Made by a program: the position numbers and the translations under genes. From Petroclostridium sp. X23 (GTDB lineage Bacteria > Bacillota > Clostridia > SK-Y3), in the NCBI RefSeq assembly GCF_030013905.1, contig NZ_CP124862.1, forward strand, positions 5,397,051 to 5,461,050: DNA of 64,000 nucleotides. Direction: 5' to 3'. Shown here piece by piece: positions 1 through 8,145 of the stretch. The notes beneath the pieces are model-generated. The model was not told the origin of the DNA and did no database searches. It was given only the letters and a program-made list of their open reading frames with translations. Position 1 is the stretch's first letter, and every line of letters begins with the position of its first letter.

Positions 1-1
1 G

Positions 2-2284
2 CTAAGTCCCATCACCAATATACATGAGATTGCTTATCTGCAGAAGGAAACTACAGAAGCTGTAAGTATGATTGTGAAAAAAGGAAATGCGCCTCTTGGT
101 GGTCTAAGCGATATCAGGGGGGCCTTAAAGAAGGCGGAAATCGGTTCCGTACTGAGCCCTAAAGAGTTATTGGAGATTGCACAATCACTTAGAATTGCAC
201 GAAATACCAAAAGATATGCGGGAGAGGATAGAAGAGAAGAGGTATATCCGATATTGGATAACCTGATTGATGCTTTAGAAATAATAAAAAAGCTGGAAGA
301 CGAGATCACCGGATGTATACTAAATGAAGAAGAAATTGCCGACAATGCGAGTTCGGAATTAAGCAATATACGGCGTCACATAAGAAATGTAAATAATAAG
401 ATCAAAGACACATTAAACAATATTGTTCATTCGGCTAAGTATCAGAAGTATTTACAAGAGCCGATTGTAACAGTACGTGGCGAAAGATATGTTGTTCCGG
501 TTAAATCCGATCATAAAGGGGATGTAGCCGGTGTGGTACATGATTCCTCTTCCAGTGGTGCAACGCTATTTATTGAACCTATGGCAGTAGTGGAAGCAAA
601 TAATGAGTTACGGCAGCTCAGGGTAAAAGAGAAGGAAGAAATTGAGCGGATATTGTACGAGCTTACCATCATGGTTCAACAACACAAGGAAGAAATCAAA
701 AGCAATGTTAAAATTATCATAGACTTGGATGTTATCTTTGCAAAGGCAAAGCTTAGCCTGGACTGGAATGCTGTTGAACCTGCTATCAACAATAAAGGGC
801 ATATTGATATCAAAAAGGCCAGACATCCGTTATTAGATCCTAAAACCGTCGTAGCAACGGATATCTATTTGGGAAGAGATTTTGATACGCTGGTGATTAC
901 AGGACCTAATACAGGCGGGAAGACTGTTACTTTAAAAACGATTGGCTTATTTACGTTAATGGCACAGTCAGGACTTCATGTGCCTGCAAATGACGGTACC
1001 GAACTGGCAGTATTTAAAAAAGTATTTGCAGATATAGGGGATGAGCAAAGCATTGAACAAAGCCTAAGTACTTTCTCTTCCCACATGACCAATATCGTCA
1101 ACATACTAAACCATGTTGATGAACATTCGCTTGTACTTTTTGATGAATTGGGGGCAGGAACCGATCCCGTAGAAGGGGCTGCACTTGCAATGTCTATCCT
1201 TGAATACCTCCGGCAAGTAGGTGCAAGAACAGCGGCAACCACTCATTACAGCGAGTTGAAGCTGTTTGCTTTGTCTACCGATGGAATAGAAAACGCTTCA
1301 TGCGAGTTTGACGTGCAGACGCTTAGTCCTACCTATAAGTTGTTAATCGGGGTTCCAGGAAAAAGTAATGCATTTGCCATCTCCGGCAGACTAGGACTTG
1401 ATGATCATATCATACAGCGTGCGAAGGAATTTATTTCCCAAGAGGATGTTAAATTCGAAGACATTATATCTAATCTGGAAAAGAACAGGCAGATCGCGGA
1501 ACAAGAAAAAGAACTGGCTGTAAGGTATAAGAGGGAAACCGAAGTTTTAAAAAATCAGTTGACCATTCAAAAAGAAAAACTTGAAAAGCAAAAAGAGAAA
1601 ATGCTGGAAGAAGCGCGGCGTGAAGCACGAAAAATCGTTCAGCAAGCCAAGGAAGAATCGGATGATATTATTAATGAAATTAGAAGAATTCAGCAAGATA
1701 CGGAAGAAAAGGAAAGAAATAAAGCCCTTGAAGAAGCGAAAAATAAGCTCAGGCATTCATTGAACAAGCTGGATAATTCGTTGACGGCTTCCGTTCTTCC
1801 TAAAAAAAGGTATTCAAAACCACCTGCGAACTTGAAGCCGGGGGACCCGGTAGTCATTCTAAACCTAAATCAGAAAGGGAATGTCATTACACCTCCGGAT
1901 AATAACGGAGAGGTGTTGGTGCAAGTGGGTATCATGAAAATCAACGTTCATGTGTCGAATCTGAACCTGGCGCAAGACGAGTCCAACCATACCGTTAGTA
2001 GGACCGGTGCCGGGAAAATACGCATGCAAAAGGCGGCTTCCGTATCAACCGAGTTGGATTTAAGAGGACAGTTACTGGATGAAGCATTGCTGAATTCCGA
2101 TAAGTTCCTGGATGACGCTGCACTAGGAGGACTGCAGCAGGTTACAATTATACACGGAAAAGGTACCGGCGCGTTGAGAAGCGGGGTCCACGGGATGTTG
2201 AGAAGTCACAGGCATGTAAAATCTTTTCGTCTTGGTAAATACGGCGAAGGAGAGTCAGGAGTAACCGTTGTGGAGTTAAAATAG
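2..2284 (+). CDS. mutS2: MutS2 family DNA mismatch/recombination ATPase, 5' truncated by window edge
   Basis: The reading frame is open from the first bases of the window, so the true start lies upstream; about 760 residues are visible against roughly 785 for Bacillus MutS2. A P-loop (GPNTGGKT, nt 902-925), a Walker B region (LVLFDELGAGTDP, nt 1129-1167) and an ABC-type MutS core are followed by a long charged coiled coil (about nt 1430-1780) and a C-terminal Smr domain with ELDLRGQ and IIHGKGTGAL motifs (about nt 2045-2281). The family acts on branched DNA or, in Bacillus, on collided ribosomes; which applies here is not shown by sequence. The family assignment is very secure; only the N-terminus is missing. 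Confidence 0.97.
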   Translation, partial: LSPITNIHEIAYLQKETTEAVSMIVKKGNAPLGGLSDIRGALKKAEIGSVLSPKELLEIAQSLRIARNTKRYAGEDRREEVYPILDNLIDALEIIKKLEDEITGCILNEEEIADNASSELSNIRRHIRNVNNKIKDTLNNIVHSAKYQKYLQEPIVTVRGERYVVPVKSDHKGDVAGVVHDSSSSGATLFIEPMAVVEANNELRQLRVKEKEEIERILYELTIMVQQHKEEIKSNVKIIIDLDVIFAKAKLSLDWNAVEPAINNKGHIDIKKARHPLLDPKTVVATDIYLGRDFDTLVITGPNTGGKTVTLKTIGLFTLMAQSGLHVPANDGTELAVFKKVFADIGDEQSIEQSLSTFSSHMTNIVNILNHVDEHSLVLFDELGAGTDPVEGAALAMSILEYLRQVGARTAATTHYSELKLFALSTDGIENASCEFDVQTLSPTYKLLIGVPGKSNAFAISGRLGLDDHIIQRAKEFISQEDVKFEDIISNLEKNRQIAEQEKELAVRYKRETEVLKNQLTIQKEKLEKQKEKMLEEARREARKIVQQAKEESDDIINEIRRIQQDTEEKERNKALEEAKNKLRHSLNKLDNSLTASVLPKKRYSKPPANLKPGDPVVILNLNQKGNVITPPDNNGEVLVQVGIMKINVHVSNLNLAQDESNHTVSRTGAGKIRMQKAASVSTELDLRGQLLDEALLNSDKFLDDAALGGLQQVTIIHGKGTGALRSGVHGMLRSHRHVKSFRLGKYGEGESGVTVVELK

Positions 2285-2320
2285 TATCAAAACATATTTG
2301 TTTGATTTGGGGGCATATTT

Positions 2321-4090
2321 ATGAAAAAGTATGGTGTATTGTTTATTATATTGATGCTGCTGCTTTCAACTGCTGTTTATGCGGAGGTGCCGGATTATAG
2401 CATGTTCAGCGATGTTCCGGAAGATAGTTGGGCAAAAGAATATATATATAAACTGAAAGAATTAGGGATTACAAGCGGGCAGGGAAATGGGCTGTTCGGC
2501 TACAACAGTAATATTTCCCGTGCTGAATTTCTTACATTTCTTATAAGAGTACTGAATGCGGACATAAAATTGGAACAACCGAACAATCAGCAAGTTTTCA
2601 GTGATGTTGGGGCGGACCGCTGGCACTATCCTTATGTTAGTGCCGGATTAGAGAATTCCATCATTGTCGCGAAAGAATACCCGGATAATAGATTTCAGCC
2701 CGATAAAAAAATTACACGTGAGGAAATGGCTGTAATGATTATACGGGCACTTGGGTATGATTATTTGGCAAAACTGGTGAAAGATGAGCCGGGCGTGATA
2801 CAATTCGGTGATGTTCAATCAAGCAAAGGTTATATCGCTCTTGCAAAGGATTTCGGTATCATCAGCGGAAGGAGCTCAGAATCTTTTGCACCTGAGGGGA
2901 ATGCGTTGAGACAGGAAGCTGCCGCTATGCTTATACGAATGTATGAAACCATGAATCACAAAATCAGCAGTTTGAATGGGTTTTATGCTATTAAGGCTTC
3001 TACGCAAATGGACAAGATAAAAATATTCGATACTGTCGGTTTTGGATGGAGCCGGTTAGAATATAATGATCAAACCAACCTGGTTGAAGTCAATACCAAG
3101 GAGGCTCCAAATAAGGAATTTAGGGTTCCGGAAGGAGCAGAAAAACCTGTAAATGAAGCAGAGAAGAACCATGTAAAGAAATATATGATGATTTTTGCCA
3201 ACAATGACACGAGTATTCCTGTAGACGATGAAAAAGTTGGACTAATATCGTTCATGCTTTCGGACGATCAATCTACACAACAGGTAATTTCAAAAATGGT
3301 AGAGATGACCGAGAATATTGAAAAAGATGGCTTTAAGATTAGTTTCGATGGGATTGTGGTAGATTTCGAAGGATTAAGAGATTCGGGAAAAGATAAGCAA
3401 GCGTTTGTTGATTTTCTAAGAATATTACAAAAAGAATTGAAACAAGAAGGAAAAGATCTTATTGTATGTGTAAACCCCATTAGACAAAAGGGGCAAGCTT
3501 ATTATGACGGGTATGACTTTAAAGCGATAGGGGAAATAGCGGATAAAGTTATATTAATGGCTCATGATTATGAACCGAAAAATATAAGGCCGGAAGAGCA
3601 ATCAGCATTTACTGCGGAAACACCAACGCCATTGGCGCCTGTGAAGGATATTTATTTTGCGTTAAAATATGTTGCTTCCCAAGAATGGGGGATACCCAAA
3701 GAGAAACTCATGCTGCAGATTAACTTTGGCTCTGCGCAATGGAATTTTAAAGATGGAGCATTGGAAAACAGTATACCTTATACCCTTTCTTCTTATCAAA
3801 TATTACGAGATCGAATGTCGGATGCGAATATAACAGATAAGCAGTTTGAATACTGGAATAACCTTCAATCACCAAGCTTTACGTTTACCGATCCGTCTTC
3901 CGGTGTGAAAAAGGTAATATGGTATGAAGATGTACGGAGTGTTAAAGCGAAGATACAATTAGCCGAGATGTTTGGGATCGATGGGATATCGGTATGGAGG
4001 CTTGGAATCATTCCGGATATGGGGGATGTACCGGGACAACAACCTTACTATTTGGACGTGATGCCTTTATTTGAGGGGATCTCGAAATAA
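2321..4090 (+). CDS. Secreted SLH-domain protein with GH18 (spore-cortex/chitinase-like) domain
   Basis: The 589-residue product begins with a signal peptide (residues 1-21, cleavage near VYA-E). Three S-layer homology repeats follow (about 26-80, 90-150 and 160-210), which in the family bind pyruvylated cell-wall polymers. The rest (about 220-589) resembles glycoside hydrolase family 18 proteins of the YaaH/YdhD type. The catalytic strand reads DGIVVDFE (D343, D348, E350), so the acid/base glutamate is kept while the first central aspartate of the usual DxxDxDxE signature is valine. It is probably a cell-surface peptidoglycan or chitin-like polymer hydrolase. It starts 36 bp after mutS2 with a GGGGGC-type ribosome binding site. 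The substrate is inferred. Confidence 0.88.
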   Translation: MKKYGVLFIILMLLLSTAVYAEVPDYSMFSDVPEDSWAKEYIYKLKELGITSGQGNGLFGYNSNISRAEFLTFLIRVLNADIKLEQPNNQQVFSDVGADRWHYPYVSAGLENSIIVAKEYPDNRFQPDKKITREEMAVMIIRALGYDYLAKLVKDEPGVIQFGDVQSSKGYIALAKDFGIISGRSSESFAPEGNALRQEAAAMLIRMYETMNHKISSLNGFYAIKASTQMDKIKIFDTVGFGWSRLEYNDQTNLVEVNTKEAPNKEFRVPEGAEKPVNEAEKNHVKKYMMIFANNDTSIPVDDEKVGLISFMLSDDQSTQQVISKMVEMTENIEKDGFKISFDGIVVDFEGLRDSGKDKQAFVDFLRILQKELKQEGKDLIVCVNPIRQKGQAYYDGYDFKAIGEIADKVILMAHDYEPKNIRPEEQSAFTAETPTPLAPVKDIYFALKYVASQEWGIPKEKLMLQINFGSAQWNFKDGALENSIPYTLSSYQILRDRMSDANITDKQFEYWNNLQSPSFTFTDPSSGVKKVIWYEDVRSVKAKIQLAEMFGIDGISVWRLGIIPDMGDVPGQQPYYLDVMPLFEGISK

Positions 4091-4113
4091 GAGAAAGTCA
4101 GAATATGGTACAA

Positions 4114-4255
4114 GGGCAGACACAAGGCCTGCCACTACGATATACTAAGAGTATATTGGGGGAGTTATGTATAGCCAAAATTAAATTATTCTATATCCGA
4201 ATTCCCAGATCATAAATCTAATGTTCGTCTGTAGGGGCAGGCCTTGTGTCTGCCC
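4114..4255. repeat. Inverted-repeat element with GC-rich ends (MITE-like)
   Basis: Perfect 20-bp inverted copies lie at 4114-4133 and 4236-4255, extended by a near match of GTAG at the outer/inner edges. The element sits between convergent genes and could also act as a bidirectional transcription stop. It resembles the GTAGGGGC...GCCCG palindromes at 11482, 24573 and 48752. No coding capacity is visible inside. Confidence 0.6.
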
Positions 4256-4278
4256 GCGGATACTATCATCATTCACAA

Positions 4279-4725
4279 TTAAAAATCTTCCTCGGTCAAT
4301 ATTTTAAACCCGTTACGGTGCAGCAACTCAGCGGTAACACCGTTCCCAGGGACGATGTTACCCGAGAAACTTCCATCATATATCTTGCCGAAACCGCAGG
4401 ACGGACTGCGCTGCTTAAGGATTGCTTCATTTATATTGAGTGCTTCAGCAATCTTAAGAACTTTTTGTGCGCCGGTAACGAATTTCATGGTATTGTCTGC
4501 AAGGCCGCTTTTATCACCAATTCTTGCTTTCTGATCCAGTACATTTGCACCATTTCCGCCGATGATTTCATGGGGAGCCCGTGGGGTTGACATACCTCCT
4601 AATTGTTCGGGACAGATAGGAACAAGCTCACCCTTTTGAAATAATTCATAGATTTTCGGATGCAAGTTGTTTTTACCGTTATATTTACAATTAAGGCCGC
4701 ATAAGCACGCGCTTACTAGTATCAT
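4279..4725 (-). CDS. DUF523 family protein
   Basis: The 148-residue product matches the DUF523 (YbbK-like) family in length and pattern: an N-terminal cysteine pair in SACLCGLNCKYNG, CPEQLGG near residue 58, and RSPSCGFGKIYDG near residue 107. The conserved cysteines suggest a metal or Fe-S role, but the function is not established. A strong GGAGGTGATG ribosome binding site precedes the ATG at 4725. It is a single gene facing the SLH-GH18 gene across the inverted-repeat element. An open frame on the opposite strand is antisense to it and is not a gene. Confidence 0.88.
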   Translation of the reverse strand: MILVSACLCGLNCKYNGKNNLHPKIYELFQKGELVPICPEQLGGMSTPRAPHEIIGGNGANVLDQKARIGDKSGLADNTMKFVTGAQKVLKIAEALNINEAILKQRSPSCGFGKIYDGSFSGNIVPGNGVTAELLHRNGFKILTEEDF

Positions 4726-4892
4726 CCATCATCACCTCCATGATTATTATATTAGATGAAACGGATATTGTAAATGTGCTGCACATTAAGAAATCCATAA
4801 CCGATTGAAAGTTTAGGTTGAACATATTTTATGCAAGTGCTATAATTTTTATATTGCTGAAACGGTTATCAATAAAAAAAGAGGTTATAATT

Positions 4893-5411
4893 ATGAAAGT
4901 TAGTCATCAGGTACTTATCAGTGAAGTGAAGAGTTGGTCTAAAACCATCATTTTATATATTATAATTGCATTATTTATCCGTTTTTTTATTTTTAATCTA
5001 TCCATTGTACCTACAGGTTCCATGGTTCCAACGATACAGATAAAAGATGTTATTGTAGTACTTAAATTCAGCTATTGGTTTCAGCCGGTAAAGCGTGGAG
5101 ATATCGTGGTATTTAAGTCACCTTTAGAAAAGAATAAGCAGTTGGTTAAAAGAGTTATAGGATTAGGTGGCGATAACATACTTATCAAAAATGGCAAATT
5201 ATATATTAATGGGCACGAATATCGAGAGGCCTACATTTATGAAGATATGAAAGATGATTTCGGTCCTTATCTTGTTCCGACAGATGGTTACTTTGTAATG
5301 GGTGATAACAGGAATGATTCCTATGATTGCAGAAAGTGGCCCGACAAGAAGTATATAACGAGAAAAGTGGTTATCGGAAAAGCAGTATACCGATTTGGAG
5401 GATTGAAGTAA
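4893..5411 (+). CDS. lepB: Signal peptidase I
   Basis: The 172-residue protein has one N-terminal membrane helix (about 18-36) followed by the S26 peptidase core. The nucleophile is Ser43 in PTGSMVPT and the general base is Lys86 in VKRVIGLGGD; the MGDNRNDSYDCR box is near the C-terminus. It cleaves signal peptides on the outer face of the membrane. I chose the ATG at 4893 because AGAGG lies 8 bp upstream and the length equals that of Bacillus SipS-type enzymes; an upstream in-frame ATG at 4818 would add 25 residues with no ribosome binding site. It lies 25 bp before recJ. Confidence 0.95.
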   Translation: MKVSHQVLISEVKSWSKTIILYIIIALFIRFFIFNLSIVPTGSMVPTIQIKDVIVVLKFSYWFQPVKRGDIVVFKSPLEKNKQLVKRVIGLGGDNILIKNGKLYINGHEYREAYIYEDMKDDFGPYLVPTDGYFVMGDNRNDSYDCRKWPDKKYITRKVVIGKAVYRFGGLK

Positions 5412-5436
5412 TACAAAAAATATATAGGTGGGAATC

Positions 5437-7518
5437 ATGAATTATAAAAAATGGGTTTATCAACAACCGAATATAGAGGCAATTACAAAAATCAGCGATA
5501 CGTTTGGAGTTTCTCCGATCGCTGCTGCGGTTGTATATAACAGAGGTATCCGGGCGGATGATGATATAGAAGTTTTTTTAAAAAAAGAAATTACCGATCT
5601 TCATAGCCCTTTTTTAATGAAGGACATGGATAAAGCAGTGAAGAGGGTCAAAGATGCCATCCATAAAAATGAAAAAATTACTGTGTATGGGGATTATGAT
5701 GTGGATGGAGTTACCAGTACTGCTATACTGGTAAAGTATTTAAGAAGCTGCGGAGCGGATGTCGGATACTATATACCTGATAGAATTGATGAAGGATATG
5801 GTGTGAATATGCAAGCGCTTCAAATCATAAAGAATAACGGGACTTCTTTGGTGATCACCGTAGATTCCGGGGTAACGGCAATAGAAGAAATAAAATATGC
5901 TGCGCAATTGGGATTGGATGTCATTGTAACGGATCATCATGAATGTAAAGAGGATATTCCTCAATGCTGCGCTGTCTTAAATCCAAAACAGAAGGAATGC
6001 AGCTATCCTTTTAAAGATTTAGCAGGTGTGGGTGTTACCTTTAAGCTTATTCAAGGATTATCAGATCAATCGTTCATGCCTTCCATCATAGATGAGTATT
6101 GTGATATCGTATGCTTAGGAACCATTGCGGATGTTGTTCCGTTATTAGGAGAAAACCGGCTGATTGTAAATAACGGTCTAAAAAAGATGAAGCACACATG
6201 CAATATAGGGCTGAAATCATTAATTAGAATAGCAGGGCTGAAGGACAAGCAGATTACTACCGGTGTAGTGGGATTTATGGTAGCGCCGCGAATTAATGCT
6301 GCCGGGAGAATCGGAAGCGCCTTAAGAGCTGTAGACTTGTTTCTAACAGAAGATGAGGAGCTGGCGGATGAGATATCTAATGAACTAAATGAAGAGAATA
6401 AAAATCGTCAAGCGACAGAGGCATATATTTTACAAGAAGCCTTGGAGACTGTACAGAAAGAATTTGATTTCAATAACAAAAAAGTAATTGTGTTAGCCGG
6501 TGAAAACTGGCATCATGGAGTGATAGGCATAGTTGCGTCCAGAATCACCGAAAAATTTTACAGGCCTTCTATCCTTATTTCATTTGAAGGGAATGAAGGA
6601 AAGGGTTCAGGCAGAAGCGTCAGCAGATTCAATTTATTCAAAGCATTGGATGAATGTAAGCAAGATTTAGTGAAATATGGAGGACATGAATTAGCGGCCG
6701 GTTTAAGTGTTCAAAGGGAAAAAATTGATGACTTTATCAAGCATATTAATGAGTATGCAGATAAGAACATGAATGAAGATGACTTGATTCCACGCATAAA
6801 AATTGATTATGAAGTGGGTATTCAAGATCTTAACATTGATACCATTAAAGACCTTGAAGTACTGGAACCTTTTGGGATGGGCAACGCGAATCCTGTTTTT
6901 TCATTTACGGATGCTGTTGTCGCGGATATTAGGACGGTAGGAGATAATAAACATTTAAAGGTGATTTTGGAAAAGAATGGTGGGCTTGTTGATGCAATAG
7001 GTTTTAATATGGGTGAATACGCGCAACACTTTATTAACGGCGATATTATAGATGTAGCATGTTGTTTGGACATAAACGCATATAATGGTCAAGAAAAAGT
7101 TCAACTTGTAATGAAGGATATTAAGCTTAATGATCAAGAATTGCAAGAGTATAAATATTTAAAGGACATTCATATGGATCGAGAAGAGGTTTCACAAGAA
7201 CTATTACACCGCATTATTCCTGAAAGACAGGATTTTGTGATGGTATATCAATATATAAAAACGCGCAGTGTCAATGGCAGTTATTCAGATCATGAATTTT
7301 TATTAAATAGAAGGATAGCTAAAAGCTATAATACACCCCTTAATTATTTAAAAATGATAAATATTTTAGAAATTTTTCAGGAGCTAGGCCTATTACGCTA
7401 TTCAATAGAAGGGGAACAAATATACATATTGATTTGTGAACAAAAAGGTAAAAAAGTGAATATCGAAAGCTCTAATAAACTTATTAATTTAAGAAGAATG
7501 AAAAAAACAGCCAGATGA
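5437..7518 (+). CDS. recJ: Single-stranded-DNA-specific exonuclease RecJ
   Basis: The protein of 693 residues carries the DHH phosphoesterase motifs: TVYGDYDVDGVTST near residue 85, VIVTDHHE near residue 167 and GTIADVVPL near residue 230. These are followed by the DHHA1 domain with GGHELAAG near residue 420 and an OB-like C-terminal part. RecJ degrades single-stranded DNA 5' to 3' in recombination and repair. The ATG at 5437 is preferred over a GTG at 5428, which lies inside the AGGTGGG ribosome binding site. It heads the conserved recJ-apt-rel-dtd gene string of Firmicutes. The C-terminal region is shorter than in Bacillus YrvE. Confidence 0.96.
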   Translation: MNYKKWVYQQPNIEAITKISDTFGVSPIAAAVVYNRGIRADDDIEVFLKKEITDLHSPFLMKDMDKAVKRVKDAIHKNEKITVYGDYDVDGVTSTAILVKYLRSCGADVGYYIPDRIDEGYGVNMQALQIIKNNGTSLVITVDSGVTAIEEIKYAAQLGLDVIVTDHHECKEDIPQCCAVLNPKQKECSYPFKDLAGVGVTFKLIQGLSDQSFMPSIIDEYCDIVCLGTIADVVPLLGENRLIVNNGLKKMKHTCNIGLKSLIRIAGLKDKQITTGVVGFMVAPRINAAGRIGSALRAVDLFLTEDEELADEISNELNEENKNRQATEAYILQEALETVQKEFDFNNKKVIVLAGENWHHGVIGIVASRITEKFYRPSILISFEGNEGKGSGRSVSRFNLFKALDECKQDLVKYGGHELAAGLSVQREKIDDFIKHINEYADKNMNEDDLIPRIKIDYEVGIQDLNIDTIKDLEVLEPFGMGNANPVFSFTDAVVADIRTVGDNKHLKVILEKNGGLVDAIGFNMGEYAQHFINGDIIDVACCLDINAYNGQEKVQLVMKDIKLNDQELQEYKYLKDIHMDREEVSQELLHRIIPERQDFVMVYQYIKTRSVNGSYSDHEFLLNRRIAKSYNTPLNYLKMINILEIFQELGLLRYSIEGEQIYILICEQKGKKVNIESSNKLINLRRMKKTAR

Positions 7519-7578
7519 ATGAAAGAATATATTTAAATAATACTAAGGAATGACGGAATAATCTTAAGGAGGATGGTT

Positions 7579-8091
7579 ATGAACCTAAAAGAAAAGTTCA
7601 GGCATATTGTAGATTTCCCAAAGGAAGGTATTGATTTTATCGATATTACTACTGTACTGCAGGATAAAGAATCTTTTAAATATGCGGTAGATACTTTATG
7701 TGATATGCTGAAAGACAAAGATTTTGATCTGGTCATAGGACCTGAGTCAAGGGGGTTTATTTTTGGCGCACCTTTGGCATATGCACTCAATAAAGGTTTT
7801 ATACCTATCAGGAAGAAAGGGAAATTACCCTATAAGACCATCCAGGTTGAATATGAACTTGAATATGGTACCGATGTTCTTGAAATGCATGAAGACGCGG
7901 TACAGCCGGGGCAAAGAGTAGTGATTGTGGATGACTTGCTGGCAACCGGAGGAACCACTGTCTCCAATATTAAGTTAATCGAACAGGTAGGAGGAATCGT
8001 TACCGATATCATATATTTGGTGGAGCTTGAGTTTCTAAATGGCAGAGATAAACTTCAGGGGTACAATGTGCAATCTGTTGTAAAGTTTTAA
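7579..8091 (+). CDS. apt: Adenine phosphoribosyltransferase
   Basis: The product of 170 residues has the usual length and sequence of Apt, with the PRPP-binding loop VVIVDDLLATGGT near residue 113 and the RKKGKLPYKT loop near residue 78. It salvages adenine to AMP in the cytoplasm. The ATG at 7579 has a perfect AAGGAGG (7566-7572) 6 bp upstream; an in-frame ATG at 7573 abuts the ribosome binding site and is less likely. It sits between recJ and rel as in many Firmicutes. Confidence 0.96.
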   Translation: MNLKEKFRHIVDFPKEGIDFIDITTVLQDKESFKYAVDTLCDMLKDKDFDLVIGPESRGFIFGAPLAYALNKGFIPIRKKGKLPYKTIQVEYELEYGTDVLEMHEDAVQPGQRVVIVDDLLATGGTTVSNIKLIEQVGGIVTDIIYLVELEFLNGRDKLQGYNVQSVVKF

Positions 8092-8145
8092 TATAGGATA
8101 TGATGATAGGTTCAAGATAGCTAAATGGTAAAAGTGGGGAAGAGT

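Noticed and set aside
4246-4590. 114-residue plus-strand frame over the DUF523 gene
   Set aside because: Antisense to a well-conserved gene with a strong ribosome binding site; its own sequence resembles nothing and it begins inside the inverted repeat.
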